Source of the DNA: Methylonatrum sp040877625 | GTDB lineage: Bacteria; Pseudomonadota; Gammaproteobacteria; Nitrococcales; Aquisalimonadaceae | Direction: 5' to 3' | DNA: 64,000 bases | NCBI GenBank assembly: GCA_040877625.1 | Contig: JBBDNK010000024.1 | Location: 124,001 to 188,000 of the forward strand | In this document: positions 1 to 7,525 of the stretch, piece after piece | How the letters are laid out: each line of letters opens with the position of its first letter | Position numbering within the stretch: the first letter of the stretch is position 1 | Position numbers and translations under genes: made by a program | Notes under the pieces: generated by a model | Databases searched by the model: none | Seen by the model: only the letters and a program-made list of their open reading frames with translations | What the model was told of the DNA's origin: nothing

Positions 1-376
1 ACGTATAAATCAGCTTCAGATCTTCGGTCTTGTAGCCGGGGTTGCGCACCATCGGCTGAGCAATGATATGGGGCAGACTGAAGCCTGCAAAGGTATAGCC
101 ATCCGCCGGCTGATCCTTGAGATGGCTCCAGCCCACGGCACCGCCGCCGCCAGTGCGGTAGGTAATGGTGACATCTTCGTCAAAGTATTCCTGCAGCAGC
201 GGCTGCTGCCAACGGGCGGTGATATCGATCTCACCACCGGGGCTGAACGGATTGATGTAGTTCAAGCCCTTCTCGGGGAACTCCGCATGAGCGGGGCTGG
301 CGACCATGGCCAGCAGACCCAGCGTCGCGGCGGCGCCGGTGAGCACCGAAGTCAGCTTCTTCTTCATTGGTTGCAT
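1..376 (-). CDS. TctC/Bug-family tripartite tricarboxylate transporter receptor (3' part outside window)
   Basis: The reading frame is open from an ATG at 376 to the window edge, giving 125 residues of an unfinished protein. It starts with a Sec signal peptide (basic MQPMKKK, hydrophobic stretch, cleavage near SPAHA/EFPEK). The mature start then follows the Bug/TctC pattern: FPEKGLNYINPFSPGG, then RTGGGGAVGW and DGYTFAG. Proteins of this family are periplasmic solute receptors for tripartite tricarboxylate transporters and bind carboxylates, amino acids or aromatic acids; the ligand cannot be predicted from this part. The start is supported by an AGGAG nine bases upstream. It lies 249 bases downstream of the amidase on the same strand and could be cotranscribed with amidase and cuyA. 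Confidence 0.82.
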   Translation of the reverse strand, partial: MQPMKKKLTSVLTGAAATLGLLAMVASPAHAEFPEKGLNYINPFSPGGEIDITARWQQPLLQEYFDEDVTITYRTGGGGAVGWSHLKDQPADGYTFAGFSLPHIIAQPMVRNPGYKTEDLKLIYT

Positions 377-625
377 TGCGTCTCACTCCTACCTGTCATC
401 TGATTTTTCTCGTTCCCTGGTTTTTCCCTCCTTCCCTGACAAACGCCGACACCTTACTGCCAGCAGATGTTTAATCTACCACGTCAACATAAAAACAATT
501 CTCAAGTCTGTCAATGTATAACTTATAACTTATATAAGACTTGACCGGATAACCCAAACAATCGACTACCCAGGCACCGGCACTCCGGGCACTATCCGGC
601 CCTGGACCGCTCCTGGGAAAGACCG

Positions 626-2023
626 CTATCGTCCAGGGATAAAACCCGTCATTTCAGGTCGTTGCCTCAAGCCCACCGCTGCCTCGACTGCGCACGCCAG
701 AGCCAGCAGCGGAGATTCGCTACCCGCATTACAGGCGACCTGCAAGCCCACGGGCAGCTCACCTTCCCCACCTGGTAGCGGCACGGAGACCGCGCACAGA
801 TCGTAAACATTGCAGGATCTCGCATTCGCCAGACTCCGGCCCACGAAGGCCACCGCCGCGTCCACCGTTGCCACTTCCGACACCGGGCGCGGCGTCAGCG
901 GTGTCGTCGGGCTCACGACCGCATCCAGCCCCTGCATCCGTTTCGCGGCGAGTCGGGAAAGTTCGCGGTAGCGCCGCTGCAGCCGCAGATAATCGATGGC
1001 ACGCAGATCGGCAGCGCCTTGCAGCCGCACAACCGGTACCGGGTCGATGGACTGTCGTTTAGCTTCGAAGCGGTCCTGCCCTATTGTCGTCATCAGATCC
1101 GCCGGAACCATGGCCGCAAAGATGTCGCGCACCACGTCCTGCTCGGCAGGCGACGGCCAATCAACGTCAACCAGCTCGGCGCCCTCGCGCTCCAGGGTCT
1201 GCAGGGCGGTTTCATAACGCGTCGCGACATCGGCGTCCATGTCGATACACTGCGGCCGCGGCACGCCGAAGCGGGCGCCGCGCAGGCTCAGGCGGTGAAT
1301 CCTCGACCCTTCGCCCAGGGCCTGGTAGATAATCGCGGCGTCCGCCGCGCCGGCGGTGAGCAGGCCGACCGAGTCCATGGACGGACACAAGGGGAATATG
1401 CCATCCAGTGGCCAGACACCCATCGACGTCTTCAATCCGAAAACACCGCAGAGCGCGGCCGGCAGGCGCACCGAGCCACCTGTATCCGAACCGACGGCAA
1501 ACCCGCATAGCCCGGCCGCCATCGCTACCGCGGAGCCGTGACTCGAGCCTCCCGGGGTGCGCCTGGTCTTCGCATCACAGGGGTTCCAGGGTGTCGGGTG
1601 AATGAGGTTCTGCGCGCCGGCGGCGAACTCGATTGTGCGCGTCTTGCCAAGCACCACGCAGCCTGCGCGCTTTAACGCCCGGACAAAACCACCCTCCGGG
1701 CCGATACAATCCGCGAGATCGAGGTTGGAACCGGCCCTGGTCGGCATGCCCTCAACCGCGAACAGGTCCTTGATGGCCACCGGCACGCCCATCAGCGGGC
1801 CGAGATCGGTGCCGCCAGCCAGCAGCCGATCAATGCCGTCGGCCGATTCCCGCGCCTGCTCAGCGGCTACATGGATAAATGCTTCCAGCGTCGGATCGAG
1901 CACTGCGATCCGATCAAGGTAGGCGTCGACCGCCGCACGCGCCGTTATCCCGCCGGCTCGCAGCCGCCGCGCGAAACCTTCGATGCCGCCCTGGGCAAGG
2001 GGATCTTCAGCCAGCGTGCTCAT
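626..2023 (-). CDS. Amidase of the amidase-signature family
   Basis: 465 residues, normal length for the family. The catalytic Lys-cisSer-Ser triad can be read: Lys85 in GVPVAIKDLF, Ser160 in PGGSSHGSAVAMAAG, and Ser184 in GSDTGGSVRLPAALCG. Such enzymes hydrolyse carboxamides to acid plus ammonia; the substrate of this one is unknown. The stop codon is a TAG at 626-628. It lies 46 bases downstream of the cuyA-like gene on the same strand and upstream of the TctC receptor. The natural inference is that it processes an amide taken up or made in the same pathway. GatA is less likely because no gatB or gatC lies nearby. Confidence 0.85.
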   Translation of the reverse strand: MSTLAEDPLAQGGIEGFARRLRAGGITARAAVDAYLDRIAVLDPTLEAFIHVAAEQARESADGIDRLLAGGTDLGPLMGVPVAIKDLFAVEGMPTRAGSNLDLADCIGPEGGFVRALKRAGCVVLGKTRTIEFAAGAQNLIHPTPWNPCDAKTRRTPGGSSHGSAVAMAAGLCGFAVGSDTGGSVRLPAALCGVFGLKTSMGVWPLDGIFPLCPSMDSVGLLTAGAADAAIIYQALGEGSRIHRLSLRGARFGVPRPQCIDMDADVATRYETALQTLEREGAELVDVDWPSPAEQDVVRDIFAAMVPADLMTTIGQDRFEAKRQSIDPVPVVRLQGAADLRAIDYLRLQRRYRELSRLAAKRMQGLDAVVSPTTPLTPRPVSEVATVDAAVAFVGRSLANARSCNVYDLCAVSVPLPGGEGELPVGLQVACNAGSESPLLALACAVEAAVGLRQRPEMTGFIPGR

Positions 2024-2069
2024 TCAAGGAGCCTCTATTTGGTTCGGCGGACGCCGTTTACGAGCGCGG

Positions 2070-3083
2070 TCAGGCACGATAGTCCGGATACGAAAACACG
2101 TCCGGATAACCAAACAGCGATACGCTGCCGCCGGTATGAACGAAGACAATGTTCTCTTCCTTGTTGAACCGCCCCTTCCGGATCAGGTCGACAAGCCCAG
2201 CCATGCCTTTTCCGGAATACACCGGATCGAGCAGGATACCCTCCAGCCTTGCCAGCATGTTGACCGCCTCGACCATGCCCTCGGTGGGTATCCCGTAGCC
2301 TTGCCCCACATAGTCGCAATTCGCTACCACGTCGTCACGCTGCACGACATTGCCGATACCAAGGTAGTCGGCGGTGCGCTGCGCTAACGCGAAGACATTG
2401 TCCTCCTGCTGCTGTCTCGCGGCCCGAACACCGATGCCGAGCACCGGAATGCCGCTGTTGGTACCTCTGAACCCTGTCACCAGCCCCGCCTGGGTACCGG
2501 CACTGCCGGTCGCGTGCACCACGTGGTCGATCCGCAATCCCATGGAATTAGCCTGAGACAACAGCTCCATGGCGGCGTCCACATAGCCGAGGGCACCAAT
2601 TTCATTAGAGCCGCCACCGGGAATAACGTACGGCTTGTTGCCATCCGCGCAAAGCTGATCGGCCAGACTCTCCATCGCCTTGTGCATATCGGTTCCGCCC
2701 GGACGCACGGCGAGCGCGGCACCGTGGAGCTGATCGAGCAGGACGTTGCCGTTGTAGTTGTAATTGGGATCGGTACTCCCGGTGCGGTCTTCAAGCAAGA
2801 TGTGACAGGCGAGCCCGAGCCTGGCGGCGATGGCCGCGGTCTGGCGCGCGTGGTTGGACTGCGTTGCGCCCTGGGTAATCACCGCATCCGCGCCAACATG
2901 CAGCGCATCCCCCATCAGAAACTCGAGCTTGCGCGTCTTGTTGCCGCCGCTGGAAAGCCCCGTACAGTCATCCCGCTTGATCCAGATGTTCGGACCGCCC
3001 AGATGGGCGCTCAGATTCTTCATCGGCTCCAGCGGCGTCGGCAGATGGGCAAAATGCAGGCGATTGAAACGGGACAGATGCAT
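2070..3083 (-). CDS. cuyA: L-cysteate sulfo-lyase / D-cysteine desulfhydrase (CuyA-like PLP enzyme)
   Basis: 337 residues from the ATG at 3083, which has GGAG six bases upstream; a longer frame upstream lacks a plausible signal. It belongs to the ACC-deaminase/D-cysteine desulfhydrase group of PLP enzymes. The PLP-binding Lys49 sits in GGNKTRKLEF, with QGATQSNHARQTA, ATGSAGTQAG and DPVYSGKG further on. The start MHLSRF and the TPLEPM and DDCTGLSSGGNKTRK stretches resemble, from memory, CuyA of marine roseobacters. CuyA cleaves L-cysteate to pyruvate, sulfite and ammonia; close relatives release sulfide from D-cysteine. The two activities cannot be told apart by reading alone. A divergent LysR gene and downstream amidase and transporter genes suggest a catabolic operon. 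Confidence 0.78.
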   Translation of the reverse strand: MHLSRFNRLHFAHLPTPLEPMKNLSAHLGGPNIWIKRDDCTGLSSGGNKTRKLEFLMGDALHVGADAVITQGATQSNHARQTAAIAARLGLACHILLEDRTGSTDPNYNYNGNVLLDQLHGAALAVRPGGTDMHKAMESLADQLCADGNKPYVIPGGGSNEIGALGYVDAAMELLSQANSMGLRIDHVVHATGSAGTQAGLVTGFRGTNSGIPVLGIGVRAARQQQEDNVFALAQRTADYLGIGNVVQRDDVVANCDYVGQGYGIPTEGMVEAVNMLARLEGILLDPVYSGKGMAGLVDLIRKGRFNKEENIVFVHTGGSVSLFGYPDVFSYPDYRA

Positions 3084-3288
3084 CCGGATCTCCAATACGA
3101 TAAATATGTTGATATGTAATAGTGAGTTGGAAAAACACAATCGGCGCCTTGGGAGCACCTTTGTTTGCATGCTTATCTTTCAATAGTTTGAGATCATATT
3201 AGGGGCCGTGATGATTTCCTTCCAATGCCGATTGCATTAACATTTATGCGTTTTTTGCATCACGCTTGCAACATGGGGCATCTCCACC
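3084..3288. promoter_or_regulatory. Divergent cuyA/LysR intergenic region with two small inverted repeats
   Basis: This AT-rich 205-base gap separates the divergent cuyA-like and LysR genes. It contains an interrupted palindrome GCAT-N8-ATGC at 3234-3249 and a second one, TTGCA-N7-TGCAA, at 3255-3271, close to the LysR start. LysR regulators typically bind such dyads in the gap between themselves and their target. These are therefore candidate operators; no clear -35/-10 pair was identified. Confidence 0.4.
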
Positions 3289-4194
3289 ATGAAACTCGCC
3301 TGGGTTGAAGACTTCGTGGCGCTTGTCGATGCACGCACGTTCTCCCGCGCAGCGATGCTGCGGAATGTGTCACAGCCCGCGTTCTCCAGGCGCATTCGCA
3401 TGCTCGAGGACTGGCTGGGAGTGAAACTGGTTTCTCGTGGCACCCATCAACTGCGCCTGACCGACACGGCCACCCGTTACGAGCCAGCGCTGCGCAGGCT
3501 GGTGAACCGCTGCCACGAGCTACGCGGGCAGATGCGTGCGGATGCGCTGGCCGGGCAGCGTATTGCGCTGGTTACCCAGCACACCCTGATGGTGACCCAC
3601 TTGCCAAAGCTGCTCGGCTTCATTCATACCAGACGACCGGAGGTAGGTTTTCGTCTGCGAGCGGCAAACAGGGATGAGTGCATTGCACAGCTCAACCGGG
3701 GAGAGGCCGAGCTGTTACTGTGCTTCGAGACCGAAGCTGAAGCGCTCTCGGACCAGGTGCCGGACATGCAACGCATCGTTGTCGGCAGCGATCGCCTGGT
3801 GCCGGTTTCCGCACCGGGGGACTATCAACAGCCGCTGTTTGATCCGCGAAAGGACAATTCTCTGAAACTGCTCGGCTACCCCGAGGACAGCTTCCTGGGC
3901 CAGGCCATCCGTACCGGCCCACTGCGGGCGACGGCCCGGGCCCATACCATCGAAACCGTGTGCGAATCCGCCTTCACCGTTGGGCTCAAGGAAATGGCGC
4001 TGGCGGGGATCGGTGTGGCCTGGCTTCCTCGCGCCCTGATCGAACGGGAACTGGAGAGTGGCGCACTGTTGTCGCTGGAGGGCGCACTCGAGAGTCTGGA
4101 CATCGGAATAGCCGTCTACCGCCGATCCGATGCCTCGTCCAACCGGCTGGACACGATCTGGTGGCTATTGCAAAGTGAGACGCTCGCGCTCTGA
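3289..4194 (+). CDS. LysR-family transcriptional regulator
   Basis: 301 residues. The N-terminal winged helix-turn-helix is typical: a helix around residues 15-60 with TFSRAAMLRNVSQPAFSRRI and LEDWLGVKLVSR. A periplasmic-binding-like effector domain follows at about residues 90-290. It is divergent from cuyA with 205 bases between the two starts, the usual arrangement for a LysR gene and its regulated operon. The likely effector is a substrate or product of the cuyA-amidase pathway, for example cysteate, cysteine or sulfite. No strong ribosome binding site precedes the ATG at 3289. The PaiB-like gene follows after 37 bases and may be cotranscribed. Confidence 0.88.
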   Translation: MKLAWVEDFVALVDARTFSRAAMLRNVSQPAFSRRIRMLEDWLGVKLVSRGTHQLRLTDTATRYEPALRRLVNRCHELRGQMRADALAGQRIALVTQHTLMVTHLPKLLGFIHTRRPEVGFRLRAANRDECIAQLNRGEAELLLCFETEAEALSDQVPDMQRIVVGSDRLVPVSAPGDYQQPLFDPRKDNSLKLLGYPEDSFLGQAIRTGPLRATARAHTIETVCESAFTVGLKEMALAGIGVAWLPRALIERELESGALLSLEGALESLDIGIAVYRRSDASSNRLDTIWWLLQSETLAL

Positions 4195-4231
4195 TTCAGC
4201 GTCTCGGCTACGTCGACCCAGGGGAATTCGA

Positions 4232-4876
4232 ATGTACGTTCCGACACATTTCGCGGAAACACGGACCGGGAAGCTACACGCGTTCATCCGCGAACACGCA
4301 TTCGGGGCCCTCATTACCACGACGACGGACGGCATCGAGGCCAACCACTTGCCCTTTGCGCTGGACACCAAGCCACAACCTAACGGAATCTTGCGCGGTC
4401 ATCTTGCACGCTCCAACCCGGCATGGCGGGCTGCATTGCTTCATACCGAAGCCCTCGTTATCTTTCAAGGCCCGGACGCGTATATCTCGCCTGCCTGGTA
4501 CCCGTCAAAGCAGGCCCACGGCAAGGTCGTGCCGACCTGGAACTATGCTGTCGTCCATGCCTATGGACGGCTGCGCTTCATTGAAGACGGAGACTGGTTG
4601 AGGCGCCTCGTCGACGACCTGACCAGGCAGCATGAAGCGGGCCGGGCTGCGCCCTGGAATGTTTCGGACGCGCCGGCGGAATACACAGCCGGGATGCTGC
4701 GCGCCATCGTGGGTGTCGAGCTTCGCATCACGCGCCTGGTAGGCAAATGGAAGATGAGCCAGAACCGCTCCGCCGCCGATCGGCGGGGCGTGATCGAGGG
4801 GCTATTGGAGGAAAACCGGAATGCGGCGACTTCAGTAGCCCATGCCATGACGCCGAATGAAGATGGATGCGCCTGA
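4232..4876 (+). CDS. PaiB-like FMN-binding protein
   Basis: 214 residues starting at MYVPTHFAE, with AGGGGA seven bases upstream; a longer in-frame extension overlaps the LysR gene and was discarded. The sequence fits the PaiB family (split-barrel FMN-binding fold). The marks are NHLPFAL near residue 40, YISPAWYPSK and VVPTWNYAVVHAYG in the middle, and GKWKMSQNRS toward the C-terminus. Bacillus PaiB was described as a negative regulator of sporulation and degradative enzymes, but most proteobacterial members are uncharacterised and may simply be flavin/heme-binding proteins. Probably in one transcript with the LysR gene. Confidence 0.85.
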   Translation: MYVPTHFAETRTGKLHAFIREHAFGALITTTTDGIEANHLPFALDTKPQPNGILRGHLARSNPAWRAALLHTEALVIFQGPDAYISPAWYPSKQAHGKVVPTWNYAVVHAYGRLRFIEDGDWLRRLVDDLTRQHEAGRAAPWNVSDAPAEYTAGMLRAIVGVELRITRLVGKWKMSQNRSAADRRGVIEGLLEENRNAATSVAHAMTPNEDGCA

Positions 4877-4923
4877 GCGCGGACAATGCGGAGAACATAT
4901 CCCCGTGGAGATGAACAAGGCGC

Positions 4924-5415
4924 CTATCTGTCTTCTTCCTCCATCGACCAGATCCGCACCTCACCACCCTGCCAGTTCGCCCGCGGCTTGATGACCTTGA
5001 AGCTCTCGTGAATGCCGTCACCACTGACCACACGATCCAGGGCAAGCACCGTGTTTACTTCGTACTCGCACAGTCCCGCGGCATAATCCGCCTCTTCGCG
5101 CGCGATCGGCAACGCCGCCTCCAGTGAAGGCGCGCCATAATGTTCCACGAAGTGATGCGCGAGCGCCTCGATCACGCCCTTGTACTCGGCCTCGGTGATG
5201 TCCGAAACGGTCACCACGGTTGCCCAGCCAAAGCTGCCGGTACCGAGAAACGCATGCCTGAAGGCCTGCTTCTGCTTGCCTTGCAGTTCGGCGGGGTCGC
5301 CATCCGTGAACGTGTAGACAAACGTGCCCGGCACGGCCGGTTCACCGACGTCCGCGGCCAGTGTGTAGACGTGCTCGTCAGTGTCGTCCAGGCGTGCGAC
5401 GCGCGGAAACTTCAT
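4924..5415 (-). CDS. DUF6505-type protein of the formate dehydrogenase cluster
   Basis: 163 residues, soluble and acidic, with no signal peptide or membrane segment. I recognise it as the small conserved protein (DUF6505) that accompanies FDH3-type formate dehydrogenase operons. MKFPRVARLDDTDEHVY at the start and EYEVNTVLALDRVVSG near the C-terminus are characteristic. AGGAAGAAGC precedes the ATG. It ends the formate dehydrogenase gene run, 77 bases after fdhC. Its biochemical role is unknown; a part in assembly or electron transfer is only inferred from position. Confidence 0.65.
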   Translation of the reverse strand: MKFPRVARLDDTDEHVYTLAADVGEPAVPGTFVYTFTDGDPAELQGKQKQAFRHAFLGTGSFGWATVVTVSDITEAEYKGVIEALAHHFVEHYGAPSLEAALPIAREEADYAAGLCEYEVNTVLALDRVVSGDGIHESFKVIKPRANWQGGEVRIWSMEEEDR

Positions 5416-5492
5416 GCTTCTTCCTGCCCCTGAAACAGCAGACGGCAGGGAACTCGCTCCCTGCCGTCTGACAAGTCACTCCGGCAATACCG

Positions 5493-6602
5493 TCAGTGGC
5501 TGGCCTGCCCTGCCGCGCCACCCGGTGCCTGCCCCAACTTGCGCAGCCGCAGATCTTCCTCCGAGACCGGCTTCTCGCCATTGGCAACGACCTCTTCATA
5601 CCAGAGGTCGTGATGCTGCTTGGCCCAGTTGACGTCGACGCGGCCACGAGTCATGCCCTCCAGCGCCCCTTCGGTACCCAGGGTACCGATATAGGCGTGA
5701 CCGAAGAACAGGCAGATCCATGCAATCGCCGCCACCGCGTGGGTGATGTTCGACCAGGCCATGATGTCACGCGTCTGGAAGGCCAGATTGGGGAACACCA
5801 TGATAAAGCCGGAAACGCTCACGATCAGGCCAAGGGCGAATACGCCACCCCAGAACCAGGCCTTCTCGCCACCGTTCATCTTGCCCGCGGACGGATGCTG
5901 CTTGCCGACGATGCCACCCCCCTCTCTGAACCACTGCAGATCGGTCCGGTTCGGAATGTTGTGCTTGATCCACAACACGATCATGGTCAGAACGGCAAGG
6001 GAGAAGACCGGCCCCAGCGCGTTATGCACGTTCATGGAAAACTGTGCGTAACTGGCAAAACCGGTATGCCCAAGCAACGGAATCAACACCGTCCGCCCGA
6101 ACAGCAGGCTAAGGCCCGTGATGGCGAGCACCACGAAACTCAATGCCGTGAACCAGTGCAGGAAGCGCTCGTAGGCCTTCCAGCGTACCACCGTCATCCC
6201 GGCACGGCCGTCGTCGATCTTCACCCGTCCCCGAAGTACGAAGAACAGGCTGATCAGTACCAGAACGACCACCAGCGCCCAGCCGCCATAGGTCATCACA
6301 GGCCCGGTGCGCATCTGCCGCCAGTTCTCCCCGATATTGGAGATCATGGTGTTGGTGACATAAGGGCCGCTCTGACTGGTGTACCCACCCTCGCCGCCAC
6401 GGGCATCCCGCCACATGTCGGAGCGCGGATTGGTCGCCCGGTCTTCGGTGAAATCACGCTGCGGACCATAGACCTGGTTGGCATCCGCCACCAGGTAGCC
6501 TATGGACGGTAGCGCCATCGCCAGCACCACGATAGCGACCATGCTCCAGAGCATGGACCGCCATCTGCGTGACTGCATTGCAGTATTTGTCTGCATATTC
6601 AT
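5493..6602 (-). CDS. fdhC: Formate dehydrogenase gamma subunit, membrane cytochrome b556
   Basis: 369 residues. About six membrane segments are visible (roughly residues 18-40, 105-125, 150-170, 195-213, 250-272, 288-305). Histidines placed to bind two hemes b are His149, His193, His288 and His302, as in FdnI/FdoI. It is longer than E. coli FdnI because of an extra N-terminal membrane segment and a periplasmic loop (residues 40-100), as in the FDH3 group. The subunit anchors FdhAB to the membrane and passes electrons from formate to quinone. GAGGAG precedes the start. The lipoprotein gene lies 17 bases upstream. Confidence 0.9.
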   Translation of the reverse strand: MNMQTNTAMQSRRWRSMLWSMVAIVVLAMALPSIGYLVADANQVYGPQRDFTEDRATNPRSDMWRDARGGEGGYTSQSGPYVTNTMISNIGENWRQMRTGPVMTYGGWALVVVLVLISLFFVLRGRVKIDDGRAGMTVVRWKAYERFLHWFTALSFVVLAITGLSLLFGRTVLIPLLGHTGFASYAQFSMNVHNALGPVFSLAVLTMIVLWIKHNIPNRTDLQWFREGGGIVGKQHPSAGKMNGGEKAWFWGGVFALGLIVSVSGFIMVFPNLAFQTRDIMAWSNITHAVAAIAWICLFFGHAYIGTLGTEGALEGMTRGRVDVNWAKQHHDLWYEEVVANGEKPVSEEDLRLRKLGQAPGGAAGQASH

Positions 6603-6619
6603 AGCGTACTCCTCGGCAC

Positions 6620-6817
6620 CTACCTGTCGGCGAAGCCGGATTCGGCACGATTGCGCAGATCACCTTCCCGCCGTTCGGCGGCCTCCTGGGAGGCGGAGGC
6701 GTCCTGCTTGCCCTGATATTCGCCAGGCTGATACATGGTGACATCGGAGCCACACCCCGACAGGGCCAGGGCAACGCCCAGCACCGTGGTTGCGGCCAGT
6801 GATGACTTAAACGGCAT
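6620..6817 (-). CDS. Small predicted lipoprotein between fdhB and fdhC
   Basis: 65 residues starting at MPFKSSL, with AAGGAG seven bases upstream. A typical lipoprotein signal peptide ends in the lipobox LALSGC, so the mature protein would start at that cysteine and be attached to a membrane. The mature part is short, charged and alanine/glutamate rich (QDASASQEAAERREGD) and probably extended. No function is known. Its position between the beta and gamma subunit genes suggests an accessory or stabilising role for the periplasmic enzyme. Confidence 0.75.
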   Translation of the reverse strand: MPFKSSLAATTVLGVALALSGCGSDVTMYQPGEYQGKQDASASQEAAERREGDLRNRAESGFADR

Positions 6818-6910
6818 AGCGACGCTCCTTCTAGTTCTCAAACGTAGATCAGGAAACTCCGAATGAAAGGCACGGCACCGCCCCGACCAGGGGGCGGTGC
6901 CTGCCTCGCG

Positions 6911-7501
6911 TCAGGCCTCCTGACCGTACGCCGCCTGCCAGCCCCAGGTCTGGGGCCGGCCACCGCGCGACATCACGCGTTTGCGGTAGATGTCGGCAAC
7001 TACGTCACCATCACCTGCCAGCAGCGCCTTGGTGGAGCACATCTCCGCACACAGCGGCAGCTTGCCCTCCTCGACGCGGTTGGTGCCGTACTTGGTGAGC
7101 TCGGCCTGGGAATGTGCCTCTTCCGGGCCACCGGCACAGAAGGTGCACTTATCCATCTTGCCTCGCACGCCGAAGGCGGTCTGCTGCGGGTACTGCGGCG
7201 CTCCGAACGGGCAGGCGTAGAAGCAGTAACCACAACCGATGCACAGGTCCTTGTCGTGAAGCACGATGCCGTCCGCGGTGGTGTAGAAACAGTCCACCGG
7301 ACAGACAGCGGCACAAGGCGCGTCGGTACAGTGCATGCAAGCCACCGACACCGACTTTTCACCCGGCTGGCCATCGTTCATCACGATGACGCGCCGACGG
7401 TTCACGCCCCAGGGTACTTCGTGCTCGTTCTTGCACGCGGTCACGCACGCCTGGCACTCGATGCAGCGTTCCGCATCACACAGAAATTTCATTCTCGCCA
7501 T
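6911..7501 (-). CDS. fdhB: Formate dehydrogenase beta subunit, four [4Fe-4S] clusters (FDH3 type)
   Basis: 196 residues. Cysteine motifs for four ferredoxin-type clusters can be read in order: CIECQACVTACKNEH near the N-terminus, CMHCTDAPCAAVCPVDC, CIGCGYCFYACPFGAP, and CTFCAGG with CAEMC toward the C-terminus. This subunit carries electrons from the molybdenum site in FdhA to the hemes of FdhC. Unlike FdnH it lacks a long C-terminal membrane helix, as usual for the shorter FDH3 beta subunits. It follows fdhA after 24 bases. It has no signal peptide, so it would be exported with Tat-dependent FdhA. Confidence 0.92.
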   Translation of the reverse strand: MARMKFLCDAERCIECQACVTACKNEHEVPWGVNRRRVIVMNDGQPGEKSVSVACMHCTDAPCAAVCPVDCFYTTADGIVLHDKDLCIGCGYCFYACPFGAPQYPQQTAFGVRGKMDKCTFCAGGPEEAHSQAELTKYGTNRVEEGKLPLCAEMCSTKALLAGDGDVVADIYRKRVMSRGGRPQTWGWQAAYGQEA

Positions 7502-7525
7502 GACGGCTCTCCTCTCGAATCGTTA

